From the NCBI RefSeq assembly GCF_005893125.1, contig NZ_VCJS01000066.1:1-60100 (forward strand): a DNA stretch of 60,100 nt, written 5' to 3'. Every line of letters begins with the position of its first letter. Positions within the stretch are counted from its first letter, which is position 1. This document shows positions 51,306-60,100 of this stretch, piece by piece. The notes below the pieces were generated by a model. That model was not told where the DNA came from. It saw nothing but the letters and a program-made list of their open reading frames with translations, and did not search any database. The translations under genes and the position numbers were made by a program. This DNA comes from Nonomuraea basaltis. GTDB taxonomy: Bacteria > Actinomycetota > Actinomycetes > Streptosporangiales > Streptosporangiaceae.

Positions 51306-52772
51306 GTGCCTCGACCGCACTACGTCGCAGCCATCGACCAGGGCACCACGTCGAGCCGGTGCATCGTCTTCGACGAAGCCGGCCACATCATCTCCGTCGC
51401 CCAGCGTGAGCATCGCCAGATCTTCCCTAAGCCGGGCTGGGTGGAGCACGACGCGGCCGAGATCTGGCAGGCCGTGCAGGGCGTGCTGGCCGAGGCGATC
51501 GGCGGCGTCGAGGACGGCCGGATCGCCGCGCTCGGCATCACCAACCAGCGCGAGACCACCGTGCTGTGGGACCGGGCGACCGGCCGGCCCGTCTGCCCGG
51601 CGATCGTCTGGCAGGACACCCGCACCGACACGCTGACCCGCGCGCTCGCCGAGCACGAGGGGCTGTTCAAGGAGAAGGCCGGGCTGCCGCTGGCGACCTA
51701 CTTCTCCGGGCCGAAGATCCGCTGGCTGCTGGACGAGCATCCCGGGCTGCGCGAGCGGGCCGAGCGCGGCGAGGTGCTGTTCGGCACGATGGACAGCTGG
51801 CTGCTGTGGAACCTCACCGGCCGCCACATCACCGACGTGACCAACGCCAGCCGCACGATGCTGATGAACATCCACACGCTGGCCTGGGACGACGAGCTGC
51901 TGGCCGCGCTGGGCGTGCCGCGCGCGATGCTGCCGGAGATCCGCCCGTCCGCCGAGGTCTACGGCCACACCCCGCAGGGCGTCCCGGTCGCCTCGGCGCT
52001 CGGCGACCAGCAGGCGGCGCTGTTCGGGCAGACGTGCTTCGCGCCCGGCGAGACCAAGAGCACCTACGGCTCCGGCAGCTTCCTGCTGATGAACACCGGT
52101 CACCAGCCGGTCGTCTCCAAACACGGCCTGCTGACCACGGTCGGCTACCAGATCGGCGAAGGACCGGCCACCTACGCACTGGAGGGCGCGATCGCGGTCA
52201 CCGGCTCCCTCGTGCAGTGGCTGCGCGACAACCTGGGCCTGATCTCCAGCGCGGCCGAGATCGAGACGCTGGCCAAGACGGTCGACGACAACGGCGGCTG
52301 CTACTTCGTACCGGCGTTCTCCGGGCTGTTCGCGCCGCACTGGCGCTCGGACGCGCGCGGCGTGATCGCGGGGCTGACCGGGTTCGTCAACAAGGGGCAC
52401 ATCGCGCGGGCCGTGCTGGAGGCCACCGCGTGGCAGACCCGCGAGGTGGTGGACGCGATGAACGCCGACTCCGGGCTGGACCTGACCACGCTGCGCGCCG
52501 ACGGCGGCATGACCGCCGACAACCTGCTCATGCAGACGCTCGCCGACGTGCTCGCGGTGCCGGTGATCCGGCCCATGGTGGCCGAGACCACGGCGCTGGG
52601 CGCCGCCTACGCCGCGGGCCTGGCGACCGGCTACTGGCCGGACGTCGACAGCCTGCGCGCGAACTGGCACAAGGCCGCCGAGTGGCGCCCGGCGATCGAC
52701 GAGACCGCGCGCGAGCGGGAATACCGCAACTGGAAAAAGGCCGTGGCCCGGACTCTCGACTGGGTGGAGTAG
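51306..52772 (+). CDS. glpK: Glycerol kinase
   Basis: 488 residues. FGGY-type kinase: AAIDQGTTSSRCIVFDEAGH at the start, TNQRETTVLWDRATG, FGTMDSWLLWNLTG, STYGSGSFLLMNTG, then GGMTADNLLMQTLADVLAVP and ETTALGAAYAAGLATGYWPD. Converts glycerol to glycerol 3-phosphate. GTG 51306 has GAGGAA 5 bases upstream. glpF (the facilitator gene) is not in this cluster. glpD follows 5-11 bases later. Confidence 0.96.
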   Translation: MPRPHYVAAIDQGTTSSRCIVFDEAGHIISVAQREHRQIFPKPGWVEHDAAEIWQAVQGVLAEAIGGVEDGRIAALGITNQRETTVLWDRATGRPVCPAIVWQDTRTDTLTRALAEHEGLFKEKAGLPLATYFSGPKIRWLLDEHPGLRERAERGEVLFGTMDSWLLWNLTGRHITDVTNASRTMLMNIHTLAWDDELLAALGVPRAMLPEIRPSAEVYGHTPQGVPVASALGDQQAALFGQTCFAPGETKSTYGSGSFLLMNTGHQPVVSKHGLLTTVGYQIGEGPATYALEGAIAVTGSLVQWLRDNLGLISSAAEIETLAKTVDDNGGCYFVPAFSGLFAPHWRSDARGVIAGLTGFVNKGHIARAVLEATAWQTREVVDAMNADSGLDLTTLRADGGMTADNLLMQTLADVLAVPVIRPMVAETTALGAAYAAGLATGYWPDVDSLRANWHKAAEWRPAIDETAREREYRNWKKAVARTLDWVE

Positions 52773-52783
52773 GAGTTATGGCG

Positions 52784-54334
52784 ATGACGATCGCGATGGG
52801 GACCGAGCGTGCGTCGGTCCGGGAGGAGCTGTCCAGCGCGGCCTACGACCTGCTCGTGATCGGCGGCGGCATCCTGGGCACGTCGGTGACCTGGATGGCG
52901 GCGCAGGCCGGGCTGCGGGTGGCGATGGTGGACGCGGGCGACTTCGCCGGCGCCACCTCCAGCGCCTCCTCCAAGCTGGTCCACGGCGGCCTGCGTTACC
53001 TGCAGACCGGCAACGTCAAGCTGGTCGCGGAGAACCACCGCGAGCGGCGTGCCCTGGCCGCCGACATCGCGCCGCACCTGGTCAAGCCGCTGACGTTCCT
53101 GGTGCCCATCTACAAGGGCGGCCCGCACGGGGCCGCCAAGCTGGGCGCCGGGGTGTTCCTGTACTCGGCGCTGTCGGTGTTCGGCGACGGCATGGGCAAG
53201 GTGATCACGCCGCACCAGGCCATGGCACGGGTGCCCGCCCTGCGCAGCGAGGGCCTGCGGGCCGCCGCCGTCTACGGCGACCACCAGATGAACGACAGCC
53301 GCGTCGCGGTCATGACCGTGCGCGCCGCGGTGGACGCGGGCGCGATCGTCCTCAACCACGCCGAGGTCGTCGGCCTGCGCAAGACCGGCGGCAGCGTGAC
53401 CGGCGCCGATCTGCGCGACCGGTTCGACGGGACCGAGTTCGGCGTGTCGGCCCGCCTCGTGCTGAACGCCACCGGGCCGTGGGTGGACCACCTGCGGCGC
53501 ATGGAGGACCCGGACGCGGCGCCGAGCATCCGGCTTTCGAAGGGCGCGCACCTGGTCCTGCGCCGCCACGAGCCGTGGAAGGCGGCGCTGACCACGCCGA
53601 TCGACAAATACCGGGTGTCGTTCGCCATTCCGTGGGAGGACCACCTGCTGCTCGGCACGACGGACGAGCCCTACGAGGGCGATCCGGCCGACGTGCGCCC
53701 CACCGAGGCCGACATCAAGCAGATCCTCGAGGAGGCCGGGCACTCCGTACGCGACGCGCAGCTCAGGCGCGAGGACATCACCTACGCCTTCGCCGGGCTG
53801 CGCGTGCTGCCCGGCGGCCCGGGACAGGTGACGGCGGCCAAGCGGGAGACCGTGCTGACCAGGGGCACCGGCGGAATGCTGTCGGTGGCGGGCGGCAAGT
53901 GGACGACCTACCGGCACATCGGCAGGCACGTGCTCGACACGCTCGCCCACCTGCCGGGACGGCCGCTGGGCGACGACCTGGCCGACATCCTGCCCGCCAT
54001 GCCGCTGCCCGGCCTGGCCAGCCCGGACGCGGTCGCCATGCGGCTGTGGACCGACCGGGAGCGGGACGCCCGCATGGATCCCCTGGTGGCCCGGCATCTG
54101 GCCACGCACTACGGGTCGATCGCGTTCGATCTGGCCAGGCTCATCCGCGAGGACCCGGCCCTGGGCGAGCGCATCCACCCGGACGGCCCGGACATCTGGG
54201 CCCAGGCCGTCTACGCGCGCGACCACGAGTGGGCGGCCACGGTGGACGACGTCGTACGCCGCCGCACGACTCTCACGGTCCGCGGCCTCGACACCCCCGA
54301 CGTCCGCGCCCGGATCGAGCGGCTGCTCGGCTGA
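52784..54334 (+). CDS. glpD: Glycerol-3-phosphate dehydrogenase, FAD-dependent
   Basis: 516 residues. FAD motif DLLVIGGGILGTSVTWMAAQ, then AGDFAGATSSASSKLVHGGL, RLSKGAHLVL and the C-terminal domain (YARDHEWAATVDDVVRRRTT). Oxidises glycerol 3-phosphate to dihydroxyacetone phosphate and feeds electrons to the respiratory chain. ATG 52784 suits AGGAG at 52771-52775; ATG 52778 is in frame. Last gene of the glycerol operon. Confidence 0.95.
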   Translation: MTIAMGTERASVREELSSAAYDLLVIGGGILGTSVTWMAAQAGLRVAMVDAGDFAGATSSASSKLVHGGLRYLQTGNVKLVAENHRERRALAADIAPHLVKPLTFLVPIYKGGPHGAAKLGAGVFLYSALSVFGDGMGKVITPHQAMARVPALRSEGLRAAAVYGDHQMNDSRVAVMTVRAAVDAGAIVLNHAEVVGLRKTGGSVTGADLRDRFDGTEFGVSARLVLNATGPWVDHLRRMEDPDAAPSIRLSKGAHLVLRRHEPWKAALTTPIDKYRVSFAIPWEDHLLLGTTDEPYEGDPADVRPTEADIKQILEEAGHSVRDAQLRREDITYAFAGLRVLPGGPGQVTAAKRETVLTRGTGGMLSVAGGKWTTYRHIGRHVLDTLAHLPGRPLGDDLADILPAMPLPGLASPDAVAMRLWTDRERDARMDPLVARHLATHYGSIAFDLARLIREDPALGERIHPDGPDIWAQAVYARDHEWAATVDDVVRRRTTLTVRGLDTPDVRARIERLLG

Positions 54335-54389
54335 GCAGTTCGGGCCGCTGGGGAGGTGGCCAGGCCGTCTGCCAGGGCAGGGGATAGGC

Positions 54390-54890
54390 ATGCGCACTCC
54401 CATAAACGAAGCCCTGATCCGCCACTTCCGCGACCTGCGCGACGGCGTCCACGGCCGGGCCACCACGCGGGAGGACAAAGAGCACCTGTTCGTCACGGCG
54501 GTCGAGCTGCTCGACCCCGTGGCGCGGTCGGTGCTCGACGAGTTCAACGCCGACCTGCTGCTCGGCACGGGCGAGGTGGTGGCCAGCGGGGTCACCAGAT
54601 CGAAGGAGGGCGGGCTCAACGCCATGTGGTCGCTGACCTGGCCCGAGCAACGCGTGAGCCACGTCCAGCCGATCGCGATCGTCGCCCACTACGGCAGCGG
54701 CTTCCACCACCCCCATCTACGGGGCAACACCGTCGGCGACTGGCCGATGAACATCTTCGACGCCGCGGACGCGGGGGCACAGGCGAACATCCTGCGGGTG
54801 ATCGCAGGCGGCGACGCCCACAACCTGGTCTTCCAGGAAAGCTACCGCCTTATCCCTGCCGTGACCCAGTCAGCCGACACGGCCCTCTGA
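54390..54890 (+). CDS. Conserved hypothetical protein
   Basis: 166 residues starting MRTPINEALIRHFRDLRDGV. Soluble, mixed helix and strand: LFVTAVELLDPVARSVLDEF, LNAMWSLTWPEQ, then a His-rich stretch YGSGFHHPHLRGNTVGDWPM. Ends QESYRLIPAV plus a short tail. No signal peptide, helix or known domain. The GFHHPHLRG motif could bind a metal. Transcribed after glpD with 55 bases between. Confidence 0.7.
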   Translation: MRTPINEALIRHFRDLRDGVHGRATTREDKEHLFVTAVELLDPVARSVLDEFNADLLLGTGEVVASGVTRSKEGGLNAMWSLTWPEQRVSHVQPIAIVAHYGSGFHHPHLRGNTVGDWPMNIFDAADAGAQANILRVIAGGDAHNLVFQESYRLIPAVTQSADTAL

Positions 54891-54921
54891 CGCCCACCCG
54901 CCACGGACGCGGCCACATGAC

Positions 54922-56331
54922 TCAGGCTTCGGTGAAGCCGCGCGCGCGCCCGCCGGCGGATTCGCGGACGGCGGCGGCGACCGCGCCCGCCACGTCCGGA
55001 TGGAACACGCTGGGGACGATGTAGTTCGGGCCCAGCTCCTCCGGCGTCACCACGGCGGCCAGCGCGCCGGCCGCGGCCAGCAGCATCTCCTGCGTCACCC
55101 CACCGGCCTGCGCGTCCAGCAGCCCCCGGAACACCCCGGGGAAGGCCAGCACGTTGTTGATCTGGTTGGGGTAGTCGGACCGCCCGGTGGCCACCACGGC
55201 GGCGTGCTCGCGCGCGTCGTCCGGCGACACCTCCGGCTCCGGGTTGGCCAGCGCGAAGACCACCGCGTCCGTGGCCATCGTCGCGATGTCATCACCCGTC
55301 AGGATGCCCGGCGCGGACACCCCCACGAAGACGTCGGCGCCCTTGACCGCCCCGCGCAGGTCCCCCGAGTAGCCGTCGGCGTTGGTGTGGTCGGCGATCC
55401 AGCGCAGCGACTCGTCGAGGTCGTCGCGCCCCTTGTGCACGGCCCCCAGGTAGTCGCACACGATCACGTTGCGCGCTCCCGCCGCGAGCAGCAGCCGCAG
55501 CACGGCGTTGCCGGCGGCGCCCGCCCCCGCCATGGTGATCTTGACGTTCTCGATGCCCTTGTTCACGACCCGCAGCGCGTTCTTCAGCGCCGCCAGCACG
55601 CAGATCGCGGTCCCGTGCTGGTCGTCGTGGAAGACGGGGATGTCGAGCAGCTCGCGCAGCCGCCGCTCCACCTCGAAGCAGCGCGGCGCGCCGATGTCCT
55701 CCAGGTTGATCCCGCCGAAACCGGGCGCGATTATTTGCACGGTGCGGACGATCTCGTCGACGTCCTGCGTGTCCAGGCAGATCGGCCAGGCGTCGATGCC
55801 CGCGAACCGTTTGAACAGCGCCGCCTTGCCCTCCATGACCGGCAGCGCCGCCTCCGGGCCGATGTTGCCAAGACCCAGCACGGCCGACCCGTCGGTGACC
55901 ACGGCCACCGTGTTCCGCTTGATCGTCAGGCGGCGGGCGTCCTCCTTGTTGCGCGCGATCGCCATCGACACGCGCGCCACGCCCGGGGTGTAGGCCATGG
56001 ACAGCTCGTCGCGGTTGCGCAGCGGCACCTTCGACACCATCTCGATCTTGCCGCCGAGGTGCATGAGGAACGTGCGGTCGGACACCTTGTGGATGACGAC
56101 ACCCTCGACGGCCTCGAGCTGGTCCACGATGGCCTGGGCGTGGTCGGTGTCCCGGGAGGCGCACGTCACGTCGATGCGGATCTTCTCGTGGCCGGCGTTG
56201 GTGACGTCAAGGGCCGTAACGACGCCCCCGGCCGACTCGACGGCATGGGTGAGCTGGCTGACGGCCTTGCCGCCGGCAGGCACCTCAAGCCGCACAGTGA
56301 TGGAGTAAGACACGCTCGGGACGGTCGCCAC
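54922..56331 (-). CDS. NAD-dependent malic enzyme with N-terminal ACT domain
   Basis: 469 residues. The N-terminal about 85 residues form an ACT domain (VSYSITVRLEVPAGGKAVSQ to AVEGVVIHKVSD), a likely allosteric sensor. The malic domain has LSMAYTPGVARVSMAIARN, KRNTVAVVTDGSAVLGLGNI, AALFKRFAGIDAWPICLD and FHDDQHGTAICVLAALKNAL; the NAD domain has ITMAGAGAAGNAVLRLLLAA. Converts malate to pyruvate and CO2. GTG 56331 is chosen for AAGGAG 8 bases upstream. Sits after the kinase-like gene on the same strand. Confidence 0.93.
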   Translation of the reverse strand: MATVPSVSYSITVRLEVPAGGKAVSQLTHAVESAGGVVTALDVTNAGHEKIRIDVTCASRDTDHAQAIVDQLEAVEGVVIHKVSDRTFLMHLGGKIEMVSKVPLRNRDELSMAYTPGVARVSMAIARNKEDARRLTIKRNTVAVVTDGSAVLGLGNIGPEAALPVMEGKAALFKRFAGIDAWPICLDTQDVDEIVRTVQIIAPGFGGINLEDIGAPRCFEVERRLRELLDIPVFHDDQHGTAICVLAALKNALRVVNKGIENVKITMAGAGAAGNAVLRLLLAAGARNVIVCDYLGAVHKGRDDLDESLRWIADHTNADGYSGDLRGAVKGADVFVGVSAPGILTGDDIATMATDAVVFALANPEPEVSPDDAREHAAVVATGRSDYPNQINNVLAFPGVFRGLLDAQAGGVTQEMLLAAAGALAAVVTPEELGPNYIVPSVFHPDVAGAVAAAVRESAGGRARGFTEA

Positions 56332-56387
56332 GTCAAACGCTCCTTCGGGACTGACCAAGAAGTCCTCCCATGTTAGGGGGCGTTGGG

Positions 56388-57017
56388 TCAATCCAGTGCC
56401 TCGGCCGCGGTGACGATCAGATCGACGCAGGTCGGAACGGGGATCGTGGTGCTGTCGACAACCAGATGATATTGGCAGGGATCCGCCGCATCGGCCCGGT
56501 AGAAGTGGCGCCAGTAGGCGTCCCTGGCGCGGTCGTTGTCCTCGATGATCCGGCGGGCCTCGCGCTCGGTGACCTCACCGAGCGTGGCCGTCTGCCGGAT
56601 CCTGCGCTTGACCGGGGCGTCGAGCCTGACGTGCAGCGCGCCAGGGTGCTCGGCGAGGACCACGGCGCCCGCCCGGCCCAGGAAGACGCCGCCCCGCGCG
56701 CGGGCCGTGTCTCTCATCATGCGCTCGGTACGGCGGACGAACTCTTCGGGCGCGAGCGGCATGGCGCCGGGGACGTACATGTCCACGCCCCCGAACGTGA
56801 CCGTCGGCAGCCGCATCGCCCCCGACAGCAGCCGGCCGAGGCCGTGCTCGGCCCGGTCGTCATGCGCGAGCGCCTCCTCCAGCGTGCAGCCGAGCTCCTG
56901 GGCGACGGCGCTGGGGATGGCGCGGTCGACGAAGGGCACGCCGAGGAGCTCGGCCACGGCCGGGCCGATCTGTCCGCCGGCCGTGCCGTACGTCGCCGAT
57001 ATTGTGACGACCCGCAT
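56388..57017 (-). CDS. Cytidylate kinase-like family protein
   Basis: 209 residues. N-terminal nucleotide-binding region VVTISATYGTAGGQIGPAVA followed by ELLGVPFVDRAI matches the cytidylate_kin2 family (normally G-x-GG-x-IG), not the canonical GKST P-loop. GGVFLGRAGAVVLAEHPGAL and EREARRIIEDNDRARDAY are family segments. Its substrate is unproven. Followed by the malic enzyme. Confidence 0.87.
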   Translation of the reverse strand: MRVVTISATYGTAGGQIGPAVAELLGVPFVDRAIPSAVAQELGCTLEEALAHDDRAEHGLGRLLSGAMRLPTVTFGGVDMYVPGAMPLAPEEFVRRTERMMRDTARARGGVFLGRAGAVVLAEHPGALHVRLDAPVKRRIRQTATLGEVTEREARRIIEDNDRARDAYWRHFYRADAADPCQYHLVVDSTTIPVPTCVDLIVTAAEALD

Positions 57018-57026
57018 AACCTCAGG

Positions 57027-57968
57027 TTAGAACAGTGCGCTCGCCAAAGCTCTACGTGCTTTCGCCAAAGATGGGTCTTCTGCGGGCAACGTGTCGAACA
57101 AACCGAGCAAATGGCGCCTAGCCTTGTCGCGCTCGTCGCCCGAGGTGCGCTTGACCACCGCGATGACGCGGCCGAACGCCTCGTCGACCGAGCCCGACAG
57201 CATCTCCAGGTCGGCGGCGAGCAGTTGCGCGTCGATGTCGGCAGGGTCCTGCAGACGCCGCTGGACGTCGGCGGGGTCGGCGCTCTCCGCGCGCTTGATG
57301 AGATTGACACCGGCGAGGCCCATCTTGGCGTCCTCGTCGCCGGGCACGCGGGCCAGCAGCCGCTCGTACGCCGCCGCCGCCGCGTCGAGGTCGCCGCGGT
57401 CGATGGCCTGCTCGGCGGCCACCATGTCGGGGTCGGCGGGCGGCCCGGCGGGCTCCTCCTGCTGCTGTTCGCCGGCCTCGGGGGGCCGGGCGTCGGGGTT
57501 GGCCTGGTAGAACTGCTCGACCGCGCCCATCAGCTCGTCGAGCCAGCGGCGCACCTCCTGCTCGGGCAGCACCTGCTGGAAGCCGGTGACGGCCTGCCCC
57601 TGGAAGATCGCCAGCACGGTCGGGACGGCCTGCACGCGCAGCGCCTGGGCGATCTGCGGGCTGGCGTCGACGTTGACCTTGGCCAGGATGGCCCGGCCGC
57701 CGAGGTCGCCGACCACCTTCTCCAGCACCGGGCTCAGCTGGGCGCTGCCCGGCGCCCTCGGTGACCAGAGGTCGAGGACGACGGGCACCTGCATGGACCG
57801 GTCGACGACGTCGGTCGTGAACGTCTCCTCGGTCACGTCGACGACCGAGGCCGACGAGGCCGCCTGAGGACCTGCCGCCTCCCGCCTGGCCTGCGCCTCT
57901 AGTGCCTGCTTGCGCGCGCCCAGGTCTATCGCTCCGTAGAGCGACCCGGGCTTAGAGAAGTCCGCCAT
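57027..57968 (-). CDS. CnoX/YbbN-like thioredoxin-TPR protein without active-site cysteines
   Basis: 313 residues. Thioredoxin domain (about 40-155): VVDVTEETFTTDVVDRSMQV, VVLDLWSPRAPGSAQLSPVL where WCGPC would be, and VNVDASPQIAQALRVQAVPT. Both redox cysteines are replaced (Pro, Arg, Ala, Pro, Gly), so it is not a disulfide reductase. The C-terminal part has TPR-like helices (AEQAIDRGDLDAAAAAYERL). This matches the CnoX chaperone architecture that protects clients from oxidation. ATG 57968 starts within the MarR gene end (17-base overlap). Confidence 0.9.
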   Translation of the reverse strand: MADFSKPGSLYGAIDLGARKQALEAQARREAAGPQAASSASVVDVTEETFTTDVVDRSMQVPVVLDLWSPRAPGSAQLSPVLEKVVGDLGGRAILAKVNVDASPQIAQALRVQAVPTVLAIFQGQAVTGFQQVLPEQEVRRWLDELMGAVEQFYQANPDARPPEAGEQQQEEPAGPPADPDMVAAEQAIDRGDLDAAAAAYERLLARVPGDEDAKMGLAGVNLIKRAESADPADVQRRLQDPADIDAQLLAADLEMLSGSVDEAFGRVIAVVKRTSGDERDKARRHLLGLFDTLPAEDPSLAKARRALASALF

Positions 57969-58503
57969 GCCCTTCATCTTGCCGCATGCTGGGGCCCGGG
58001 AAGTCACCCGCCGCGACCCGCAGCGTGCGCAACTGGTCGAACATCTGGTGGAGTTCGTCCTCGGCGTACATGCCCAGGCCGAAATCGGCGGCCATCAGGT
58101 CGCGGGTGGCCCGGCGAACGACGTCTCTTCCGGCGTCGGTGATCTCGGCCAGGACGCCGCGCCCGTCGCGCGGATTGGGCAGCCGGCGGACGAATCCGGA
58201 TTTTTCCAGCCTGTCCACCGTGTTCGTGACGCTCGTGGGGTGGACCATGAGCCGTTCGCCGATCTTCGACAGCGGGAGCGCGCCCGTCCTGCTGAAAGTC
58301 AGCAGGACCAGCGCCTCGTATCTGGCGAAGGTCAAGTCATATGGCTTCAGGAGCGAGTCAAGCTGCGACAGCAGGATCTGATGCGCTCTCATGATCGAGG
58401 TCACGGCCGCCATGGCGGCGGAAGGCCCGAAGTGGGCGCGCCAGCTCTCCGCGGCGCGGTCGATCGGGTCGAACGGCAGGTTGAGCGGCTTCGGCTGCGA
58501 CAC
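57952..58503 (-). CDS. MarR family transcriptional regulator
   Basis: 183 residues. Winged HTH: TFARYEALVLLTFSRTGALP, then LSKIGERLMVHPTSVTNTVD and RLEKSGFVRRLPNPRDGRGV, with the DxR-type wing. N- and C-terminal helices make the dimer. Overlaps the CnoX-like gene by 17 bases, implying a shared transcript. Probable redox or ligand sensor; targets not visible. Confidence 0.92.
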   Translation of the reverse strand: MSQPKPLNLPFDPIDRAAESWRAHFGPSAAMAAVTSIMRAHQILLSQLDSLLKPYDLTFARYEALVLLTFSRTGALPLSKIGERLMVHPTSVTNTVDRLEKSGFVRRLPNPRDGRGVLAEITDAGRDVVRRATRDLMAADFGLGMYAEDELHQMFDQLRTLRVAAGDFPGPSMRQDEGHGGLL

Positions 58504-58731
58504 AGCGCTACGGTAGCGCGCCGGTCGTCCCGGTTCGTCTGACTACTTGGAGCGACAGGCTTTCTCCCTTGACCAAGAATCCGGACGTCAATCATCACGC
58601 TCAGTTATGGTTCTGGTACGCATGGTGACGCGGAAGCCAAGTCCATCAGCCTGTGGGGACCGGCCGGACCGATCGCTTCCGCCTTGCCGAGGGGCACGGG
58701 GGGTGCTTGATGAACTTCAACTGGACAAAGG
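58504..58731. other. Divergent spacer between the MarR gene and the last membrane protein
   Basis: 228 bases holding both promoters; I see no RNA gene or clear operator in it. Confidence 0.4.
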
Positions 58732-60100
58732 GTGCGTGAGCACGCGGGCGTTTCACGAGAGGAGCTGAAGCAGAGCGCGGCCGTCACGGTTGCCGTGCTC
58801 CTGGCTCTCGGCCTGGTGGCGGCGTGGAACGTCCTGATACCTGGCGTGGACGCGTGGGAGAACATCGTGGCCGCGGTCATCGGCTCGCTCCGGCTGACCG
58901 GGCCCGTGGCAGCGGCCTTCGCCGCGTGGGTGGCGCTGCGCAAGCGCAGGGCGCTGCGCGGTCGTTCGCTCACGACGTGGCGGGCGCTCAAGGCGCCACT
59001 GGCGATCGTGGTGGTGGTGCTGGGCTCGTTCGGGGCGACGGTGCTGGTGCTGGCGGTCAAGACGGTGCTCACCGATCAGGCGGGCCGGCTGAGCCTTTCG
59101 GGGCTGGGCATGGGCATGGCGGGGCTGGCGCTCTACTCGGTGATCGGGTGGGTGGCCGGCTGGGTGCTGCCCAGGGCGTTCACGCCGCCGCTGGCCGGGC
59201 TGGCCTGCTACGGAGCGTTCTCGTGGCTGGCCGACGACCGGGGGTGGGCGGACAAGCTGGCGCCCGGCACCGGCGAGCCGTACGACCTGTTCCAGGGGCT
59301 GAGCGGGGCGGCGTTCTTCGACCAGACGATCTGGCTGCTCGGCATCACGGCGGCGCTGCTGCTCGGCTGGGCGGCGCTGGTCACCAGGCAGGCGCTGGTG
59401 CTGGCGTGCGCGCTGCTGGCGGTGCTGGCGGCGGGGATGGGCGTGTCGCGGGTGCTGACCCAGACGAAGCCGGCCGCCGCCGAGGACATCGCCTACAGCT
59501 GTCAGGAGTGGCCGATCACGGTGTGTGTGCATCCCGGGATGCGGGCGGGGCTGACCGAGCTGGGGGCGGCGTTCACGCAGATCGCCTCGCGGCTGGCCGG
59601 GACACCCGCGGCGTTCACGCGGGTGGAGCAGCGGCCGCTGGAGGACGAGCTGAAGCCGTCCAACGGGCTGGCGCCGATCCACGTGCCGGATCTGTCCGCG
59701 GGGTTCGCGGAGGAGGCGGCGTACGAGTACATCGAGTCGCTGGCCGCCAAGTGCCCGGGCACGGTGGCGGACGGCTACCGGGAGATCGTGATGGCCTGGC
59801 TGCGCGGGGAGCCGCTGCCCGGCGGGCCGCTGCCGGAGCACCAGTACGCGGCGTCGTGGTTCTCGTGGCTGAGCGAGCACCAGCGGCGGGAGTGGCTGCG
59901 GATGTTCTTCAGCGACTTCCAGAACTGCGGGCTTTCGAGCACGCACTTCGGCGGCGGGCCGGCGCGGGCGCAGGTGGCGCCGCCGGCGTCGGCACCGCCT
60001 GCGTCGAGCCACGCCTACCCGGTGTACCCGGACCCCACGGGCACGCCGGCGCAGAACACGGCGCCCGCCGCGCCGGGGTCGGGCTCGGGCCCCGCGGTGG
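58732..60100 (+). CDS. Multi-pass membrane protein, ABC permease-like with DUF7224-type C-terminal region (partial)
   Basis: Continuous frame from GTG 58732 (preceded by AAAGG) off the end of the window, at least 456 residues. The first part has six or so transmembrane helices (VTVAVLLALGLVAAWNVLIP; GPVAAAFAAWVALRK; LAIVVVVLGSFGATVLVLAV and others). From about residue 255 it has a soluble domain with CQEWPITVCVHPGMRAGLTE and AGTPAAFTRVEQRPLE, as in actinobacterial permease-like proteins. The visible tail is Pro/Ala-rich. Such proteins are often next to an ABC ATPase; none is visible here. Family assignment moderate. Confidence 0.7.
   Translation, partial: MREHAGVSREELKQSAAVTVAVLLALGLVAAWNVLIPGVDAWENIVAAVIGSLRLTGPVAAAFAAWVALRKRRALRGRSLTTWRALKAPLAIVVVVLGSFGATVLVLAVKTVLTDQAGRLSLSGLGMGMAGLALYSVIGWVAGWVLPRAFTPPLAGLACYGAFSWLADDRGWADKLAPGTGEPYDLFQGLSGAAFFDQTIWLLGITAALLLGWAALVTRQALVLACALLAVLAAGMGVSRVLTQTKPAAAEDIAYSCQEWPITVCVHPGMRAGLTELGAAFTQIASRLAGTPAAFTRVEQRPLEDELKPSNGLAPIHVPDLSAGFAEEAAYEYIESLAAKCPGTVADGYREIVMAWLRGEPLPGGPLPEHQYAASWFSWLSEHQRREWLRMFFSDFQNCGLSSTHFGGGPARAQVAPPASAPPASSHAYPVYPDPTGTPAQNTAPAAPGSGSGPAV

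Noticed and set aside
51566..52777. Long frame fusing an upstream stretch to GlpD
   Set aside because: The upstream part is a shifted reading of glpK; ATG 52778/52784 with AGGAG is the real start region.

Overview
High-GC, gene-dense actinobacterial chromosome. Evidence for this includes many GTG starts, several likely leaderless genes, a tandem glycine riboswitch before gcvT, and the block pncB / clpS / DUF2017 / mec / cysO / cysM / murI / metallo-beta-lactamase / rph / rdgB, whose order I recall from mycobacteria. The style of the regulators and accessory genes suits a Streptosporangiales-type filamentous actinomycete (Nonomuraea-like), but that genus guess is inference. There is no rRNA, CRISPR array, prophage or insertion sequence. 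One tRNA, Leu(UAG), is present.

Layout. 1-3.1 kb: end of a gamma-glutamyl polyamine catabolic operon (glutamine-synthetase-like enzyme, aldehyde dehydrogenase, SDR, class C26 amidase). 3.1-3.9 kb: a lipoprotein. 4.0-7.2 kb: glycine riboswitch, gcvT, gcvH and sdaA, a glycine-to-serine-to-pyruvate module. 7.3-8.4 kb: a papain-fold deamidase-type toxin with an overlapping Imm35/YrhB-type immunity gene. 8.6-13.9 kb: FtsX-type ABC exporter with a NarL-type two-component system. 13.9-16.7 kb: small membrane proteins, an HNH endonuclease gene interrupted by TGA at a zinc-ligand cysteine codon, tRNA-Leu and a peroxiredoxin. 16.8-21 kb: PLP racemase-fold enzyme, an alkaline-shock-type membrane pair and a membrane-anchored sulfite-oxidase-family protein. 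21-32.7 kb: the conserved housekeeping block, with a small cysteine-containing leader ORF between mec and cysO, then NAD salvage (pncB, pncA).

34.2-40.8 kb is the accessory highlight. A three-gene cassette (HTH plus an unrecognised C-terminal domain, a GT-A-like glycosyltransferase, a GNAT acetyltransferase) is present twice in tandem. Between the copies lie relics of a third copy, including an inverted piece of the HTH gene. In copy 2 the acetyltransferase carries a one-base frameshift. I recognise no described system with this composition.

40.8-50.2 kb: helicase, two MFS exporters, a secreted metzincin-type protease, a third (DHA2) MFS exporter with a divergent TetR, an AlgH-family protein and a second TetR. 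50.4-54.3 kb: glycerol regulon (IclR/GylR regulator, glpK, glpD) with two matching palindromic operators. 54.4-60.1 kb: ACT-domain malic enzyme, cytidylate-kinase-like protein, a CnoX-like thioredoxin/TPR protein without active-site cysteines, a MarR regulator and the start of a large membrane protein that leaves the window.

All functional calls come from reading the sequence and from memory of the families. No database search was run.
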